64,000 nucleotides of DNA, taken from G965197005 sp965197005 (GTDB lineage: Bacteria > Pseudomonadota > Gammaproteobacteria > Pseudomonadales > Oceanobacteraceae). The stretch lies in the NCBI GenBank assembly GCA_965197005.1, contig OZ239982.1, positions 124,001-188,000 on the forward strand. The letters run 5' to 3'. Within the stretch, counting starts at the first letter, position 1; each line of letters opens with the position of its first letter. Position numbers and translations under genes: made by a program. Shown piece after piece: positions 1 through 9,331 of this stretch. Under the pieces are notes generated by a model, which saw nothing but the letters and a program-made list of their open reading frames with translations, was not told the origin of the DNA and ran no database searches.

Positions 1-295
1 CAATAAAAACAATGGTTGCTCCACGCAGAGCAAATGCATTTGCCGTACTTACAAAAGTGTAACTAGGCATAATTACTTCATCACCTTGTTTAATATCTAG
101 CAATATGGCAGCCATCTCTAAAGCCTGTGTGCAGGAAGGTGTCAGCAATGCTTTTTTACAAGGTAATTGTTGCTCAAACCACTGATGACATAGTATAGAG
201 AAATGACCATCGCCAGATAGTTTGTTTTGCTGTATTGCGGTTAGAACATGCTGTTCCTCATTGCCCGTATGGGGAGGGGTATTGAAGGGAATCAT
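1..295 (-). CDS. wecE: dTDP-4-amino-4,6-dideoxygalactose transaminase (WecE/RffA-like), 3' part beyond the window
   Basis: Only the first 98 codons are visible; the gene runs off the left edge. Read on the minus strand it begins MIPFNTPPHTGNEEQ and contains TPSCTQALEMAAILLDI followed by GDEVIMPSYTFVSTANAFAL, which is the N-terminal PLP-fold signature of the WecE/RffA branch of the DegT/DnrJ/EryC1 aminotransferases. These enzymes convert dTDP-4-keto-6-deoxyglucose to dTDP-Fuc4N using glutamate. The ATG overlaps the stop of the upstream methyltransferase by 4 bp (ATGA), so it is the last visible gene of the operon starting with rfbA. RfbA and RfbB upstream would supply its substrate. The PLP lysine lies outside the window. 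Confidence 0.88.
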   Translation of the reverse strand, partial: MIPFNTPPHTGNEEQHVLTAIQQNKLSGDGHFSILCHQWFEQQLPCKKALLTPSCTQALEMAAILLDIKQGDEVIMPSYTFVSTANAFALRGATIVFI

Positions 296-1146
296 TTTTT
301 CTCTGCAATAATAATTATACTGCCACCAATTTTTGATGAAATGTAATTAAGTATTTTATTTTCAATATTGCTAACAATTAATAATATAAGATTTACTAAT
401 GGATTGATAGATATTTCTTTTGAAGCTTTTATCTTTGTTCTAATATATAACAATGGAATAATTGCTATAAAAAAGTTAGTTGCATATTTTATACTAAACC
501 CTTCTTTGTTTAACATCTCTTTTAAATTTTTAATTTCATATCTCCTAAAATGATTAGAAATCTCATCATCTTCACACCAAAGCCACATATGAGCTGGAAC
601 AGTAAGCACTATTTTACCTTTCTTTTTCAATATCTTGTATATATTTTGCACTACCTTAGTGTCATCTTTTATATGCTCCAATACATCAAACAAACAAACA
701 ACATCAAATTCATTTCTAAAAGGAGACTTTGTAATATCAAATTGATAAATCGGTATAGACATTTTTTTAGTTTTACTTCTTGCATATTCTATTCCGCAAG
801 GATGGATTTCTCCGATACTCATATCATAACCTTCTTTTTTCAATACTGCCGAAATACTACCAGTTCCAGCTCCAACCTCCAATATTTTATCATTTCTTGA
901 TATAAATTTATTAAAAAGATGCGCTATAAACTTATTTCTACTTTTAAACCAAAAATGAATATTTTCTGCTTTTGCAATTTTATTTATTTCAGTTGCATAT
1001 TCTTCATAATTATACTCGTTACTATTTATAATTTCATTGAAGCGTGGCACATTTTCTATGATTGGATAATTGCTACCACATTCTGCACAAATATAAAAAT
1101 CTGATTCTTTCAAAATTTTATTGCCACATTTATAGCATTCTAGCAT
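292..1146 (-). CDS. Class I SAM-dependent methyltransferase with N-terminal zinc-ribbon
   Basis: A 284-residue protein. Four cysteines (C4, C7, C20, C23) form a CxxC...CxxC zinc-ribbon-like head. A Rossmann methyltransferase domain follows, with the SAM loop EVGAGTGS at about residues 90-97 and the acidic post-motif FDVVCLFDVLEHI typical of the methyltransferase-11/23 group. Near the C-terminus there are hydrophobic stretches (FFIAIIPLLYI, LVNLILLIVSNI) that may touch the membrane. Such proteins are common in sugar and lipid-linked glycan clusters; the acceptor cannot be named. It lies 1 bp after the GtrA-like gene and overlaps the wecE-like gene by 4 bp. Base composition is very AT-rich, like the rest of this cassette. 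Confidence 0.82.
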   Translation of the reverse strand: MLECYKCGNKILKESDFYICAECGSNYPIIENVPRFNEIINSNEYNYEEYATEINKIAKAENIHFWFKSRNKFIAHLFNKFISRNDKILEVGAGTGSISAVLKKEGYDMSIGEIHPCGIEYARSKTKKMSIPIYQFDITKSPFRNEFDVVCLFDVLEHIKDDTKVVQNIYKILKKKGKIVLTVPAHMWLWCEDDEISNHFRRYEIKNLKEMLNKEGFSIKYATNFFIAIIPLLYIRTKIKASKEISINPLVNLILLIVSNIENKILNYISSKIGGSIIIIAEKK

Positions 1147-1147
1147 T

Positions 1148-1531
1148 TTAATCTACCTCTTTTATAAAAACATATTTTTTATTTAAAAAATATAAAACTG
1201 GAGTTGCTATGCAAATTACTATGAATTGAGATAAATATATGTTTATTTTAAATAAAATATTTAGTATTTCTAATATAAAAATATTAAAAGACAATACAAA
1301 CACATAAACAAAAACAAAATTAATAAATATCTGTTTATCTTTTGCAGTAAAAACATATTTTGAATATGTTTTATAATTAAACAACATCCCAAAAACATAA
1401 GCCAAAATAAGTGCTATAATTTTTTTTTGTATAAAATAATAAAAAATAATAAAAAATAGGTATCCGACCAATGTATTTAAAATCCCAATAAGTAAAAATC
1501 TTACTATTTCGTATGAAAATATATATTTCAT
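1148..1531 (-). CDS. GtrA-like small membrane protein
   Basis: A 127-residue, almost entirely hydrophobic protein with four predicted membrane helices. The start (EIVRFLLIGILNTLVGYLFF) matches the GtrA/DPMS fold. GtrA-like proteins are thought to help flip or present polyprenyl-phosphate-linked sugars made by a GtrB-type GT2. Such a GT2 is encoded two genes upstream at 2117-3037, which strengthens the call. The start codon overlaps the preceding stop by one base (TAATG). Confidence 0.82.
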   Translation of the reverse strand: MKYIFSYEIVRFLLIGILNTLVGYLFFIIFYYFIQKKIIALILAYVFGMLFNYKTYSKYVFTAKDKQIFINFVFVYVFVLSFNIFILEILNILFKINIYLSQFIVICIATPVLYFLNKKYVFIKEVD

Positions 1532-2124
1532 TAGCGCTCTAATACTACCAATATATCTCTATTTTTTTCTACAATATTATAATTAAATGACAATTTTTTA
1601 CTATAATGATTTAGCATATCTAGGAAACTTTTCTCTGTAAATCTAAATTCTTCTTCACCATTACCAGCATTTGCTGATTTTTTTGCAAAAAAACCGATAT
1701 ATTTATTGTTTGATAAATTTTTTATAGGTTCAGATATGATTACTCTATTAGAATGACTAACCATATTGTTAAGAACCAATTATATGTTATTTATAAAATA
1801 ATATAATGAGCCAGCCATAATGCATATGTCATTCTTAGGGATATCCGCATCGATAATATTTTTATTAATGGCATTATAGCCTTGTTTTTTGGCATAATCT
1901 ACAAATTCATCATTTATATCAAGCCCCAACCAATGCTTGTTGGTTTTTTTTGCATATTGTGCGATATATATATCACCAAAACATAATTCTACAATATTAA
2001 CATCACTATCATTTATTAATTTTATAATGTTTGAAAACCTATCTACATATTTCATTCCATATAAGATATTCATAATAAATCTGTAAGTATAGATATTTTT
2101 ATAAACCAAACTAACCTTACTCAT
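1531..2124 (-). pseudogene. Class I SAM methyltransferase interrupted by an in-frame TAA
   Basis: Two open segments, 1780-2124 and 1531-1779, lie in the same reading frame and are separated only by a TAA at 1780-1782. The first part (114 residues) carries a SAM-type VELCFGDIYIAQYAKK loop, then LGLDINDEFVDYA and the start of a post-motif (ICIMAGSLYYFI). The second part (about 82 codons) supplies the expected tail, including RVIISEP and FTEKSFLDML. Together they give a methyltransferase of about 197 codons. As written, only a truncated protein would be made. No frame change is needed to join the halves, so this is a nonsense change, a read error or a readthrough site rather than a frameshift. 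It overlaps the upstream GT2 by 8 bp. Confidence 0.75.
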
Positions 2125-3037
2125 TATATTTTCTTTCCTTTATGGTATAAGGTTTTTTTTCATTAATACTTAAATATATTCTTCCTAAGTATTCTCCAAT
2201 AATACCAAGGGACATTAAAATAACTCCACCCAAAAACAAAACAATTACCATTAAAGATGTCCAGCCCTCAGGTGATGAGTTGTTAACAATAAAATCAATA
2301 ATAAAATACAAGCCCAATATAAACCCGAGCATCGAAACAATACTGCCAAAAAAAGAAGCTAATCTTAAAGGAAATACAGAAAAACCAGTTGCTAGTTTCA
2401 TAAATACTTTCACTGATTCAAAAAATGTATAATTGCTCTTTCCACTAAATCTACTACAATGTTGCACATCTATTTGTGCAATATTGTGTGTTATTGAAAA
2501 GATTATTCCATCAATATAAGGATATAAATAATTGGTTTGTACAATTTCATCAATAACATCTTTTCTAATGATTTTAAAAGGTGATAAGTATATGTTTTTG
2601 GGTTTTTTTATAATAATTTCAGCAATTTTTCCATTGAACCAACTCCCAAAATTTTTCCACCTTCTTTGTTTTTTTTCTACAAAATTTGCATAACATACAT
2701 CGTATCCGCATTGTATTTTTTCTACTAGCCTTGGGATTTCTGTTGGTGAATGCTGTAAATCATCATCCATTATCACTACAAAATTACCATTAGCATGCTT
2801 TAGTCCTGCAAAGATAGCATTGTCCTGTCCGCTATTTTTTCTTAAATTTAACCCTATTATATTTTTATGTGTTTTTACTATTTTTTTTATAACTTTCCAA
2901 CTTTCATCTTTACTTTGGTCATTTACGAAAATTATTTCAAAAGATTCTTTGCCTACTGCTTCTAGCAATTGCTTACTTAATTCATTTAAATTTGTTTCAC
3001 TATTATATATTGGAATTACCACCGAAACATTAATCAC
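2117..3037 (-). CDS. Family 2 glycosyltransferase, polyprenyl-phosphate glycosyltransferase type (GtrB/ArnC-like)
   Basis: A 306-residue protein. The N-terminal GT-A domain starts VSVVIPIYNSETN and has the metal/nucleotide motif MDDDLQHSP at about 90-98. Two C-terminal membrane hairpins (about 226-251 and 262-290, ending GIIGEYLGRIYL) are characteristic of dolichol/undecaprenyl-phosphate sugar transferases. It would load a sugar from a nucleotide donor onto undecaprenyl phosphate at the inner membrane. The start is GTG, directly after the rfbB stop (TAAGTG). The GtrA-like gene downstream in the same operon is the usual partner. Confidence 0.87.
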   Translation of the reverse strand: MINVSVVIPIYNSETNLNELSKQLLEAVGKESFEIIFVNDQSKDESWKVIKKIVKTHKNIIGLNLRKNSGQDNAIFAGLKHANGNFVVIMDDDLQHSPTEIPRLVEKIQCGYDVCYANFVEKKQRRWKNFGSWFNGKIAEIIIKKPKNIYLSPFKIIRKDVIDEIVQTNYLYPYIDGIIFSITHNIAQIDVQHCSRFSGKSNYTFFESVKVFMKLATGFSVFPLRLASFFGSIVSMLGFILGLYFIIDFIVNNSSPEGWTSLMVIVLFLGGVILMSLGIIGEYLGRIYLSINEKKPYTIKERKYNE

Positions 3038-4048
3038 TTACATATCCTCCAAATACCACTGGGTAGTCTTCATAATCCCACTCTCAAAACTCTCATCAGC
3101 CTTCCAACCAAGTTCATTTTCTAGTTTTGAAGCGTCTATGGCATATCTTCTATCATGTCCAGCTCTATCTTGCACAAAGCTTATGAGATTTTTATAACTT
3201 TCTTTTTTTGGCACTTTGCAATCAAGTATATCACAAATGGCATTAGCAATCTCTAAATTAATTTTTTCATTTCTTCCTCCTATATTGTAAGTTTCGCCAC
3301 TTTTCCCTTTATGAAATGCTAAATCTACTCCTTTGCAATGATCTAATACATACAACCAATCTCTTATGTTTTTGCCATCTCCATATATAGGGATAGGATT
3401 TCCTTGCAAGGCATTTCTTATGATAGTTGGTATTAATTTTTCACCATGTTGCTTTGGTCCGTAATTGTTTGAACAATTTGTTATGATGGTATTTAATCCA
3501 TAAGTATGATGATAACTTCTTACTAACATATCACTTGCAGCCTTACTTGCGCTATAAGGCGAGTTTGGGGCATAAGGTGTCGTTTCTGTAAATAAGTCTT
3601 TGGGATTGTCACTTAGAGTGCCATATACTTCATCTGTTGAGATGTGATGAAATCTTGCATTTTTGTATTTTTCTTTGTATTTGAAAGGGTTTTCCATCCA
3701 GTATTTATATGCACAATCTAAAAGATTGAAAGTTCCATTTACATTTGTTTGTATAAATACTTCAGGGGTTTTTATAGAATTATCCACATGAGATTCTGCT
3801 GCAAAATGTATAACTCCTTGTATGTCATGGGTTTTAAAGATACTTTTAACTAATTTTTGATTTATTATATTTCCATGGATAAATTCATATCTTGGACTAT
3901 TTTCCACTTCTTTTAGGTTTTCTAAATTTCCTGCATAGGTCAACAAATCTAAATTTATTAGTTTATAGTGTGGGTGTTTTTCTAAAAAGTATGGTATAAA
4001 ATTACTTCCTATAAAACCCGCACCGCCTGTTATAAGTATGGTTTTCAT
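3038..4048 (-). CDS. rfbB: dTDP-glucose 4,6-dehydratase
   Basis: A 336-residue extended SDR. It has the NAD-binding GGAGFIGSN near the N-terminus, the catalytic STDEVYG (Thr-Asp-Glu) and the Tyr-x3-Lys pair in YSASKAASD. It converts dTDP-glucose to dTDP-4-keto-6-deoxyglucose. The longer open frame extends 28 codons upstream, but the ATG at 4046-4048 is chosen because it overlaps the rfbA stop as ATGA and puts MKTILITGGAGFIG at the N-terminus, as in the family. Substrate comes from rfbA, and the product would feed the wecE-like transaminase at the end of the operon. Confidence 0.95.
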   Translation of the reverse strand: MKTILITGGAGFIGSNFIPYFLEKHPHYKLINLDLLTYAGNLENLKEVENSPRYEFIHGNIINQKLVKSIFKTHDIQGVIHFAAESHVDNSIKTPEVFIQTNVNGTFNLLDCAYKYWMENPFKYKEKYKNARFHHISTDEVYGTLSDNPKDLFTETTPYAPNSPYSASKAASDMLVRSYHHTYGLNTIITNCSNNYGPKQHGEKLIPTIIRNALQGNPIPIYGDGKNIRDWLYVLDHCKGVDLAFHKGKSGETYNIGGRNEKINLEIANAICDILDCKVPKKESYKNLISFVQDRAGHDRRYAIDASKLENELGWKADESFESGIMKTTQWYLEDM

Positions 4049-4908
4049 TTTACCATCTCTTTTAGATATTCCCCATATCCACTTTTTTCTAATGGCTTTG
4101 CTATTTCTAAAACCTGTTCTTTTGTTATCCATTTATTGTAATAAGCTATTTCTTCTAAGCAAGCTATTTTATAGCCTTGCCTGTGTTCAATGGTTTGAAC
4201 AAAAGCTCCAGCATCTAGTAAGCTATCATGAGTGCCAGTATCTAACCATGCAAAACCACGTCCTAACAGTTCTACTTTTAGTTTTTTTCTCTTTAAATAT
4301 TCTTCATTTATAGACGTTATTTCTAATTCACCTCTTTTTGAAGGTTTTATATTTTTGGCTATTTTTACTACGTCATTATCGTAAAAATAAAGCCCGGTAA
4401 CAGCAAAATTAGATTTTGGATTTTGTGGTTTTTCTTCTATGCTTTTTATGTTATGGTTTTCATCAAATTCTACAACGCCAAATCTTTGAGAGTCTTTTAC
4501 TTGGTATCCAAAAACTATTGCCCCATTTTTTAATTTAGCGGACTGTTTTAAAAGTGGGGTGAAGCCTTGTCCATAAAAAATGTTATCTCCTAAAATTAAT
4601 GCTACATTATCATCGCTTATAAATTCTTCACCTAATATAAATGCTTGAGCTAGTCCATCTGGCGATGGCTGAATTTTATAGCTTAGCGTGATGCCCCATT
4701 GTTCTCCATTACCTAAAAGGTTTTTAAAGTTCTCCATATCTTGAGGGGTTGTTATGATGAGTATTTCTTTTATGCCTGCCAGCATTAGTACAGATAAAGG
4801 ATAATATATCATCGGTTTGTCGTATATGGGTAAGAGTTGTTTGCTGATGCTCTTAGTTGTGGGATAAAGTCTTGTTCCGCTTCCGCCTGCTAGGATAATG
4901 GCTTTCAT
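4045..4908 (-). CDS. rfbA: Glucose-1-phosphate thymidylyltransferase
   Basis: A 287-residue nucleotidyltransferase. It begins MKAIILAGGSGTRLYP, with the following KQLLPIYDKPMIYYPLS, and has the LGDNIFYG metal/sugar-binding motif. It makes dTDP-glucose from dTTP and glucose-1-phosphate. The open frame extends 16 codons upstream, but the ATG at 4906-4908 matches the conserved family N-terminus. It is the first gene of the minus-strand cassette and is divergent from the large plus-strand polysaccharide operon, so its promoter should lie within 4909-5015; I see no clear -35/-10 pair there. Confidence 0.95.
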   Translation of the reverse strand: MKAIILAGGSGTRLYPTTKSISKQLLPIYDKPMIYYPLSVLMLAGIKEILIITTPQDMENFKNLLGNGEQWGITLSYKIQPSPDGLAQAFILGEEFISDDNVALILGDNIFYGQGFTPLLKQSAKLKNGAIVFGYQVKDSQRFGVVEFDENHNIKSIEEKPQNPKSNFAVTGLYFYDNDVVKIAKNIKPSKRGELEITSINEEYLKRKKLKVELLGRGFAWLDTGTHDSLLDAGAFVQTIEHRQGYKIACLEEIAYYNKWITKEQVLEIAKPLEKSGYGEYLKEMVK

Positions 4909-5015
4909 GCTATATTCTCTATGAATTTTCTTAAAAGAAACGGTTGATTTAACCATGCCTTTATGGTCTATTCAACTTTGATGTGATGTTGGTTTTTATT
5001 AAGTGGACTAAAGTG

Positions 5016-6860
5016 ATGATTGTTATAAATATATTTTCAATAAAAAGTTGGTTGTCAAAAATATTATCTTTTGGCTCTTTTGTTGTAACTATATTTTTAC
5101 TTTCGATGTTATTTTATTATGCTCAATATGGGCTTGATATTACTGATGAGGTTTTTTATCTTGCTCATATTGCAAGCTATCAAGACTATGCGTTTTGGCC
5201 CTCTTCTTTTGGTGCAGTATTTCACCCTTTGTTTATATTGGTTGCTCAGGATTTAATTTTATTTAGATATCTAGTCCTCGGTTTGGTTTTTGTATTGGCA
5301 TGGCTGTTGGTGTCACTGCTGTTAAAACGGTTTACGCTATTTTCTTCTGAAACGAGCATAGGCAAGAGTCCGTTAATTTTAACCTACGCTGGATTTGCCA
5401 CCACGATTTATATGTACGTTATTATGACGCCTAGCTATAACCTGCTGGTTTTTCTTGCACTTATTCTTGTTGCAATCTCACTTATGATTATGCTCGGCAA
5501 TTCTTTAAAGACGGAGCTTTTAGGTACGCTTTTATTGGGCTTTTCAGGGGTGTTGGTTTTTTTGGCTAAACCCAGCTCGGCAGCATTGCTAACGCTTGTC
5601 ATCTTGCTCTATTTGCCTTTTATGCATAAAAAACGCTCTTTGCTTATATTTTTTGTAGGAGGTTTGAGTGCCTCTTTGTTTTTAACCTTATTTGCTTATA
5701 TGAAATCAGGTGGCGTACTTGAGTTTGCTCAGGGTATTCAAGGCGGTCTGGAATATCTTAAAATAATAGGAGGTGGGCACTCGGCAAATGATTTTATTCA
5801 ACCTGCTTTTTATTATCGTAAGCTGATAGAGCCTATTGTATTATTAACAACGAGCTTTGATCCTATTTTGTTAGCAGCCCTGCTTCTTTTTGCTGTTGTT
5901 GTTTTATTTGGTTTAAAGAAAATCTGGTGGCTAGGGGTGTTGCTATTGCCTATTTTGATATGGCAAATGTTGAAAATTAAAACAGGCTCTATTTATCCTA
6001 ATCAATTCCTATTGGTTATTTACTTGTGCTCTTTATGTTTGTTATTGCTTGCGTTAGGTAAGTTGCTCTATCAAAAGATACTTGGATTAAAAGACCTCCA
6101 GTACCAGCGCAATAAACAAATGCTTGCCGTGTTGTTATTGTTTTTCCTCTTTCCTCTTTGTGCTACTTTTGGTACAAACAATATCTACATTACCCATGCA
6201 CAAAAAGCGACTTTTTTTTATGGATTATCATCTTTGTTGGCAATCACTATTTTATTTTATAGCTCAAAGCTGCCATTGCGTTTTATGGGTTTATTTATTT
6301 CTGCTTGCTTATTGGTCGTTGTCTGGCAAAGCATTCATAATCCCTATCGTCAACCAGATTTCACCAGTGGCGTGTATGAGCCTGTTGAAGTGCTAGAAGG
6401 CAAAATGCCGATTTACTTGGATAAAGTCACAGCAAATTATACCAGAGAGCTTAAAGTAATTGCCAAAACAGTGCCAACACCTGCCCCCTTATTGTTTGAC
6501 TTGACGGGTCAAACACCTTATGCGGCTCAAATTCTGAACGCTTCAACATTTGGTTTGGCTTGGACTTTGGGTGGCTATAAGGGCAGTGGGCAAGCACTAA
6601 ATTTTATTTATGATCAAGTGCCTTGTAAAAAAATAGCAGGTGCGTGGATTTTGTTAGAGGAGAAAGGTGGTAACCACGGTATCAGTCCTAAAGTATTGGA
6701 GAAGTATGGCATTTACTTAAGGGATTATGAGCCAGTAGCCACCTTATTTGTTTCAGGCTTTAGTAGAGGTGGGCCTAATACAGAGAAATTTAAGCAGCAG
6801 CTTTATAAGCCTATAATTACATACTCTAAATCGCTTGCTCAATGCGTGAGTAAGCGTTAA
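5016..6860 (+). CDS. Multi-pass membrane protein, probable GT-C-type glycosyltransferase
   Basis: A protein of about 614 residues with 11 or more hydrophobic segments and a C-terminal soluble domain of about 170 residues. After the first helix there is a periplasmic-type loop with acidic residues (YGLDITDEVFYL), the place where GT-C enzymes such as ArnT/PMT-like proteins carry catalytic Asp/Glu. No close family is recognised. The start is uncertain: GTG 4983, ATG 4986 and ATG 5016 are in frame; 5016 is chosen because AGTGGA lies 8 bp upstream. It opens the plus-strand polysaccharide locus, so transfer of a lipid-linked sugar in the periplasm is a reasonable inference. Confidence 0.6.
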   Translation: MIVINIFSIKSWLSKILSFGSFVVTIFLLSMLFYYAQYGLDITDEVFYLAHIASYQDYAFWPSSFGAVFHPLFILVAQDLILFRYLVLGLVFVLAWLLVSLLLKRFTLFSSETSIGKSPLILTYAGFATTIYMYVIMTPSYNLLVFLALILVAISLMIMLGNSLKTELLGTLLLGFSGVLVFLAKPSSAALLTLVILLYLPFMHKKRSLLIFFVGGLSASLFLTLFAYMKSGGVLEFAQGIQGGLEYLKIIGGGHSANDFIQPAFYYRKLIEPIVLLTTSFDPILLAALLLFAVVVLFGLKKIWWLGVLLLPILIWQMLKIKTGSIYPNQFLLVIYLCSLCLLLLALGKLLYQKILGLKDLQYQRNKQMLAVLLLFFLFPLCATFGTNNIYITHAQKATFFYGLSSLLAITILFYSSKLPLRFMGLFISACLLVVVWQSIHNPYRQPDFTSGVYEPVEVLEGKMPIYLDKVTANYTRELKVIAKTVPTPAPLLFDLTGQTPYAAQILNASTFGLAWTLGGYKGSGQALNFIYDQVPCKKIAGAWILLEEKGGNHGISPKVLEKYGIYLRDYEPVATLFVSGFSRGGPNTEKFKQQLYKPIITYSKSLAQCVSKR

Positions 6861-6958
6861 TAAGTTCTGTGTGCATGGTGTGGCTTTATGTGATGAATTT
6901 ATTTTGCTTTGCGTGTACAATGTGCGCTTAAAAAACGTATGAATTGAAAGAGAAAAAA

Positions 6959-7870
6959 TTGATTACCCAAACAAAACTTACCCATTTAAAGCAGCTAGAG
7001 GCAGAATCGATTTACATTATGCGTGAAACCATGGCGGAGTTTTCTAATCCTGCTATGTTGTATTCTGTAGGTAAGGACAGTTCAGTTATGCTGCATTTGT
7101 TGCAAAAGGCATTTTATCCAGCCTCTCCGCCATTTCCTTTGGTGCATGTTGATACTAAATGGAAATTTAAAGAGATGATTGAATTTCGAGACCGCCGTGC
7201 TAAAGAGGTGGGTATGGAGTTAATTGTATACTCAAATCCAAAGGGAGATGAGTTAAATATTTCTCCATTTGTACAGGGTTCGTCAATGCATACAGATATT
7301 ATGAAAACGCAGGCATTAAAGCAAATGCTTGATTATTATAAGTTTGATGCAGTGTTCGGTGGCGCAAGGAGAGATGAAGAAAAAAGCAGGGCGAAAGAGC
7401 GAGTTTACTCTTTTCGTGATGAGCATCATAGATGGGATCCAAAAAGACAGCGTCCAGAACTATGGGATATTTATAATGGGCGACACAAACAAGGTGAATC
7501 CATGCGCGTTTTTCCTCTTTCTAATTGGACGGAATTAGATATATGGCAATACATTTATTTGGAAAATATTCAAATTCCAAGTTTATATTTTGCCAAAAAG
7601 CGTAATGTGGTTGAGTATATGGGAACTAAAATTATGCTTGATGACGATAGAGCCCCACAAGAGCTAAAAGAGCAGGCTAGAGATGAGGTGGTTCGTTTTA
7701 GAACGCTTGGCTGTTATCCGCTAACAGGGGCGATTAATTCGCATGCTGATACCTTACCTAAAATTATTCAAGAAATGCTATTATCAACCTCTAGCGAAAG
7801 GCAGGGGAGGCTTATTGATTCTGATAATGATGCCTCAATGGAAAAAAAGAAACAAGAAGGGTATTTTTAA
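6959..7870 (+). CDS. cysD: Sulfate adenylyltransferase subunit 2 (ATP-sulfurylase small subunit)
   Basis: About 303 residues, close to the usual 302. It has the PP-loop-like SVGKDSSVMLHL, HVDTKWKFKEM and GARRDEEKSRAKER, all diagnostic for CysD. With CysN it adenylates sulfate to APS in the cytoplasm. No ATG is available at the right place. TTG 6959 is chosen because AAGAG stands about 7 bp upstream and the resulting N-terminus (KLTHLKQLEAES) aligns with the family; TTG 6944 is the alternative. cysN starts immediately after the stop. No cysH, cysI or cysJ follows, so the module is set up for PAPS supply rather than full sulfate assimilation. Confidence 0.95.
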   Translation: MITQTKLTHLKQLEAESIYIMRETMAEFSNPAMLYSVGKDSSVMLHLLQKAFYPASPPFPLVHVDTKWKFKEMIEFRDRRAKEVGMELIVYSNPKGDELNISPFVQGSSMHTDIMKTQALKQMLDYYKFDAVFGGARRDEEKSRAKERVYSFRDEHHRWDPKRQRPELWDIYNGRHKQGESMRVFPLSNWTELDIWQYIYLENIQIPSLYFAKKRNVVEYMGTKIMLDDDRAPQELKEQARDEVVRFRTLGCYPLTGAINSHADTLPKIIQEMLLSTSSERQGRLIDSDNDASMEKKKQEGYF

Positions 7871-9331
7871 ATGGCACATCAAGGCATATTAAGTGCTAGC
7901 AATATAGAAGAATACTTAAAGCAACATGAAAACAAACAGATTTGTCGATTTATTACCTGTGGCTCGGTTGATGACGGGAAAAGTACTTTAATAGGAAGAC
8001 TGCTTTATGATGCCAAGATGATTTTTGAAGATCAACTGGCTGCAATTGCGGAAGACAGTAAAAAAGTGGGTACAACTGGCGATAAAATCGATTTGGCGTT
8101 GTTGGTCGATGGTCTGGCTAGTGAGCGTGAGCAGGGCATTACTATTGATGTTGCTTATAGGTTTTTTTCTACAGATAAAAGAAAGTTTATTATTGCTGAC
8201 ACGCCAGGGCATGAGCAATACACAAGAAATATGGCGACAGGGGCAAGCACTGCGGATATTGCTATTATTTTGATTGATGCAAGGCAAGGAGTGCTTACTC
8301 AGACCAAAAGACATTCTTTTATTGTCTCTTTATTAGGTATAAAGCATATTGTTGTAGCTATTAATAAGATGGACTTAGTTGATTTTTCACAAGCTCGCTT
8401 TGATGAGATAAAGCAACAATATGAAAATATCATTCCTCAGTTACCGCATAACAAAAATATTTGTTTTAAGTACATACCTATTTCTGCGCTTGATGGTGAT
8501 AATATCGTCAGTAATTCTGAACGTTGTAGTTGGTATGATGATAAGTCTCTTATGAGTATTTTAGAAACAATAGATTTATATAGGCAGGAGTCTACAGCTT
8601 TTCGTTTTCCTGTGCAGTATGTGAATAGGCCACACCTAAATTTTAGGGGGTTTTGTGGTACGATTGCTAGCGGTGAGATTGCGGTAAAAGATAAAGTTAC
8701 ATTACTCCCATCTTATAAAACTTCAGTTATAAAAAGCATTGTATCGAGTGACATACATGATCTGAAAGTCAGACAACCTAATGAGGAAATTGAAACCTGC
8801 GAATATGCTTTTGCCCCCATGTCGGTAACGCTTACTTTAGAAGATGAAGTAGATGTTTCTCGTGGAGATATGATTGTTAAGTCTGATGATGTGCCGCAAA
8901 TGTCAGCTAGTCTATCAGTGATGCTGGTATGGATGGCTGAAACACCTATGTTGCTAAATAATAGCTATGTTATTAAAAGAGGAACCTCTGTAGTTAATGG
9001 TTTTTTTAAGTCCATAGAATATAAAAAAGATATCAATAATTTTGCCAATCAGTCGGTTTCAGGCTTGGCATTAAATGATATTGCCAAGTGTACATTGTTA
9101 CTTGACCGCTCTATTGCAATAGATGCTTACACCAAAAATAGATGCACGGGACGATTTATTGTAATAGACAGATATACTAATGAAACGGTTGCCGCAGGAA
9201 TGATAGAGTCACCAATATTGGGCGAGCAGCAATCGAGTAATAAGCAATATTCACAGGCAGAAATAGAGCTAAACCAATATATTAGGAAAAACTATCCAGA
9301 ATGGGGCTGTAAAGAGGTCTTTGATGTATAA
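7871..9331 (+). CDS. cysN: Sulfate adenylyltransferase subunit 1 (GTPase subunit)
   Basis: A 486-residue translation-factor-like GTPase. Its motifs are GSVDDGKST (G1), DTPGHEQYTRNMATGAS (G3) and NKMDLVD (G4), followed by two beta-barrel domains. It couples GTP hydrolysis to APS formation by CysD. Length matches stand-alone CysN rather than the longer CysNC fusion; APS kinase activity is instead supplied by the next two genes. The ATG directly abuts the cysD stop, and its 3' end overlaps the next gene by 8 bp. Confidence 0.96.
   Translation: MAHQGILSASNIEEYLKQHENKQICRFITCGSVDDGKSTLIGRLLYDAKMIFEDQLAAIAEDSKKVGTTGDKIDLALLVDGLASEREQGITIDVAYRFFSTDKRKFIIADTPGHEQYTRNMATGASTADIAIILIDARQGVLTQTKRHSFIVSLLGIKHIVVAINKMDLVDFSQARFDEIKQQYENIIPQLPHNKNICFKYIPISALDGDNIVSNSERCSWYDDKSLMSILETIDLYRQESTAFRFPVQYVNRPHLNFRGFCGTIASGEIAVKDKVTLLPSYKTSVIKSIVSSDIHDLKVRQPNEEIETCEYAFAPMSVTLTLEDEVDVSRGDMIVKSDDVPQMSASLSVMLVWMAETPMLLNNSYVIKRGTSVVNGFFKSIEYKKDINNFANQSVSGLALNDIAKCTLLLDRSIAIDAYTKNRCTGRFIVIDRYTNETVAAGMIESPILGEQQSSNKQYSQAEIELNQYIRKNYPEWGCKEVFDV

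Noticed and set aside
4909..5015. JUMPstart/ops element in front of the polysaccharide operon
   Set aside because: No GGCGGTAG-like sequence is found in the divergent region, so RfaH-type control is not supported.
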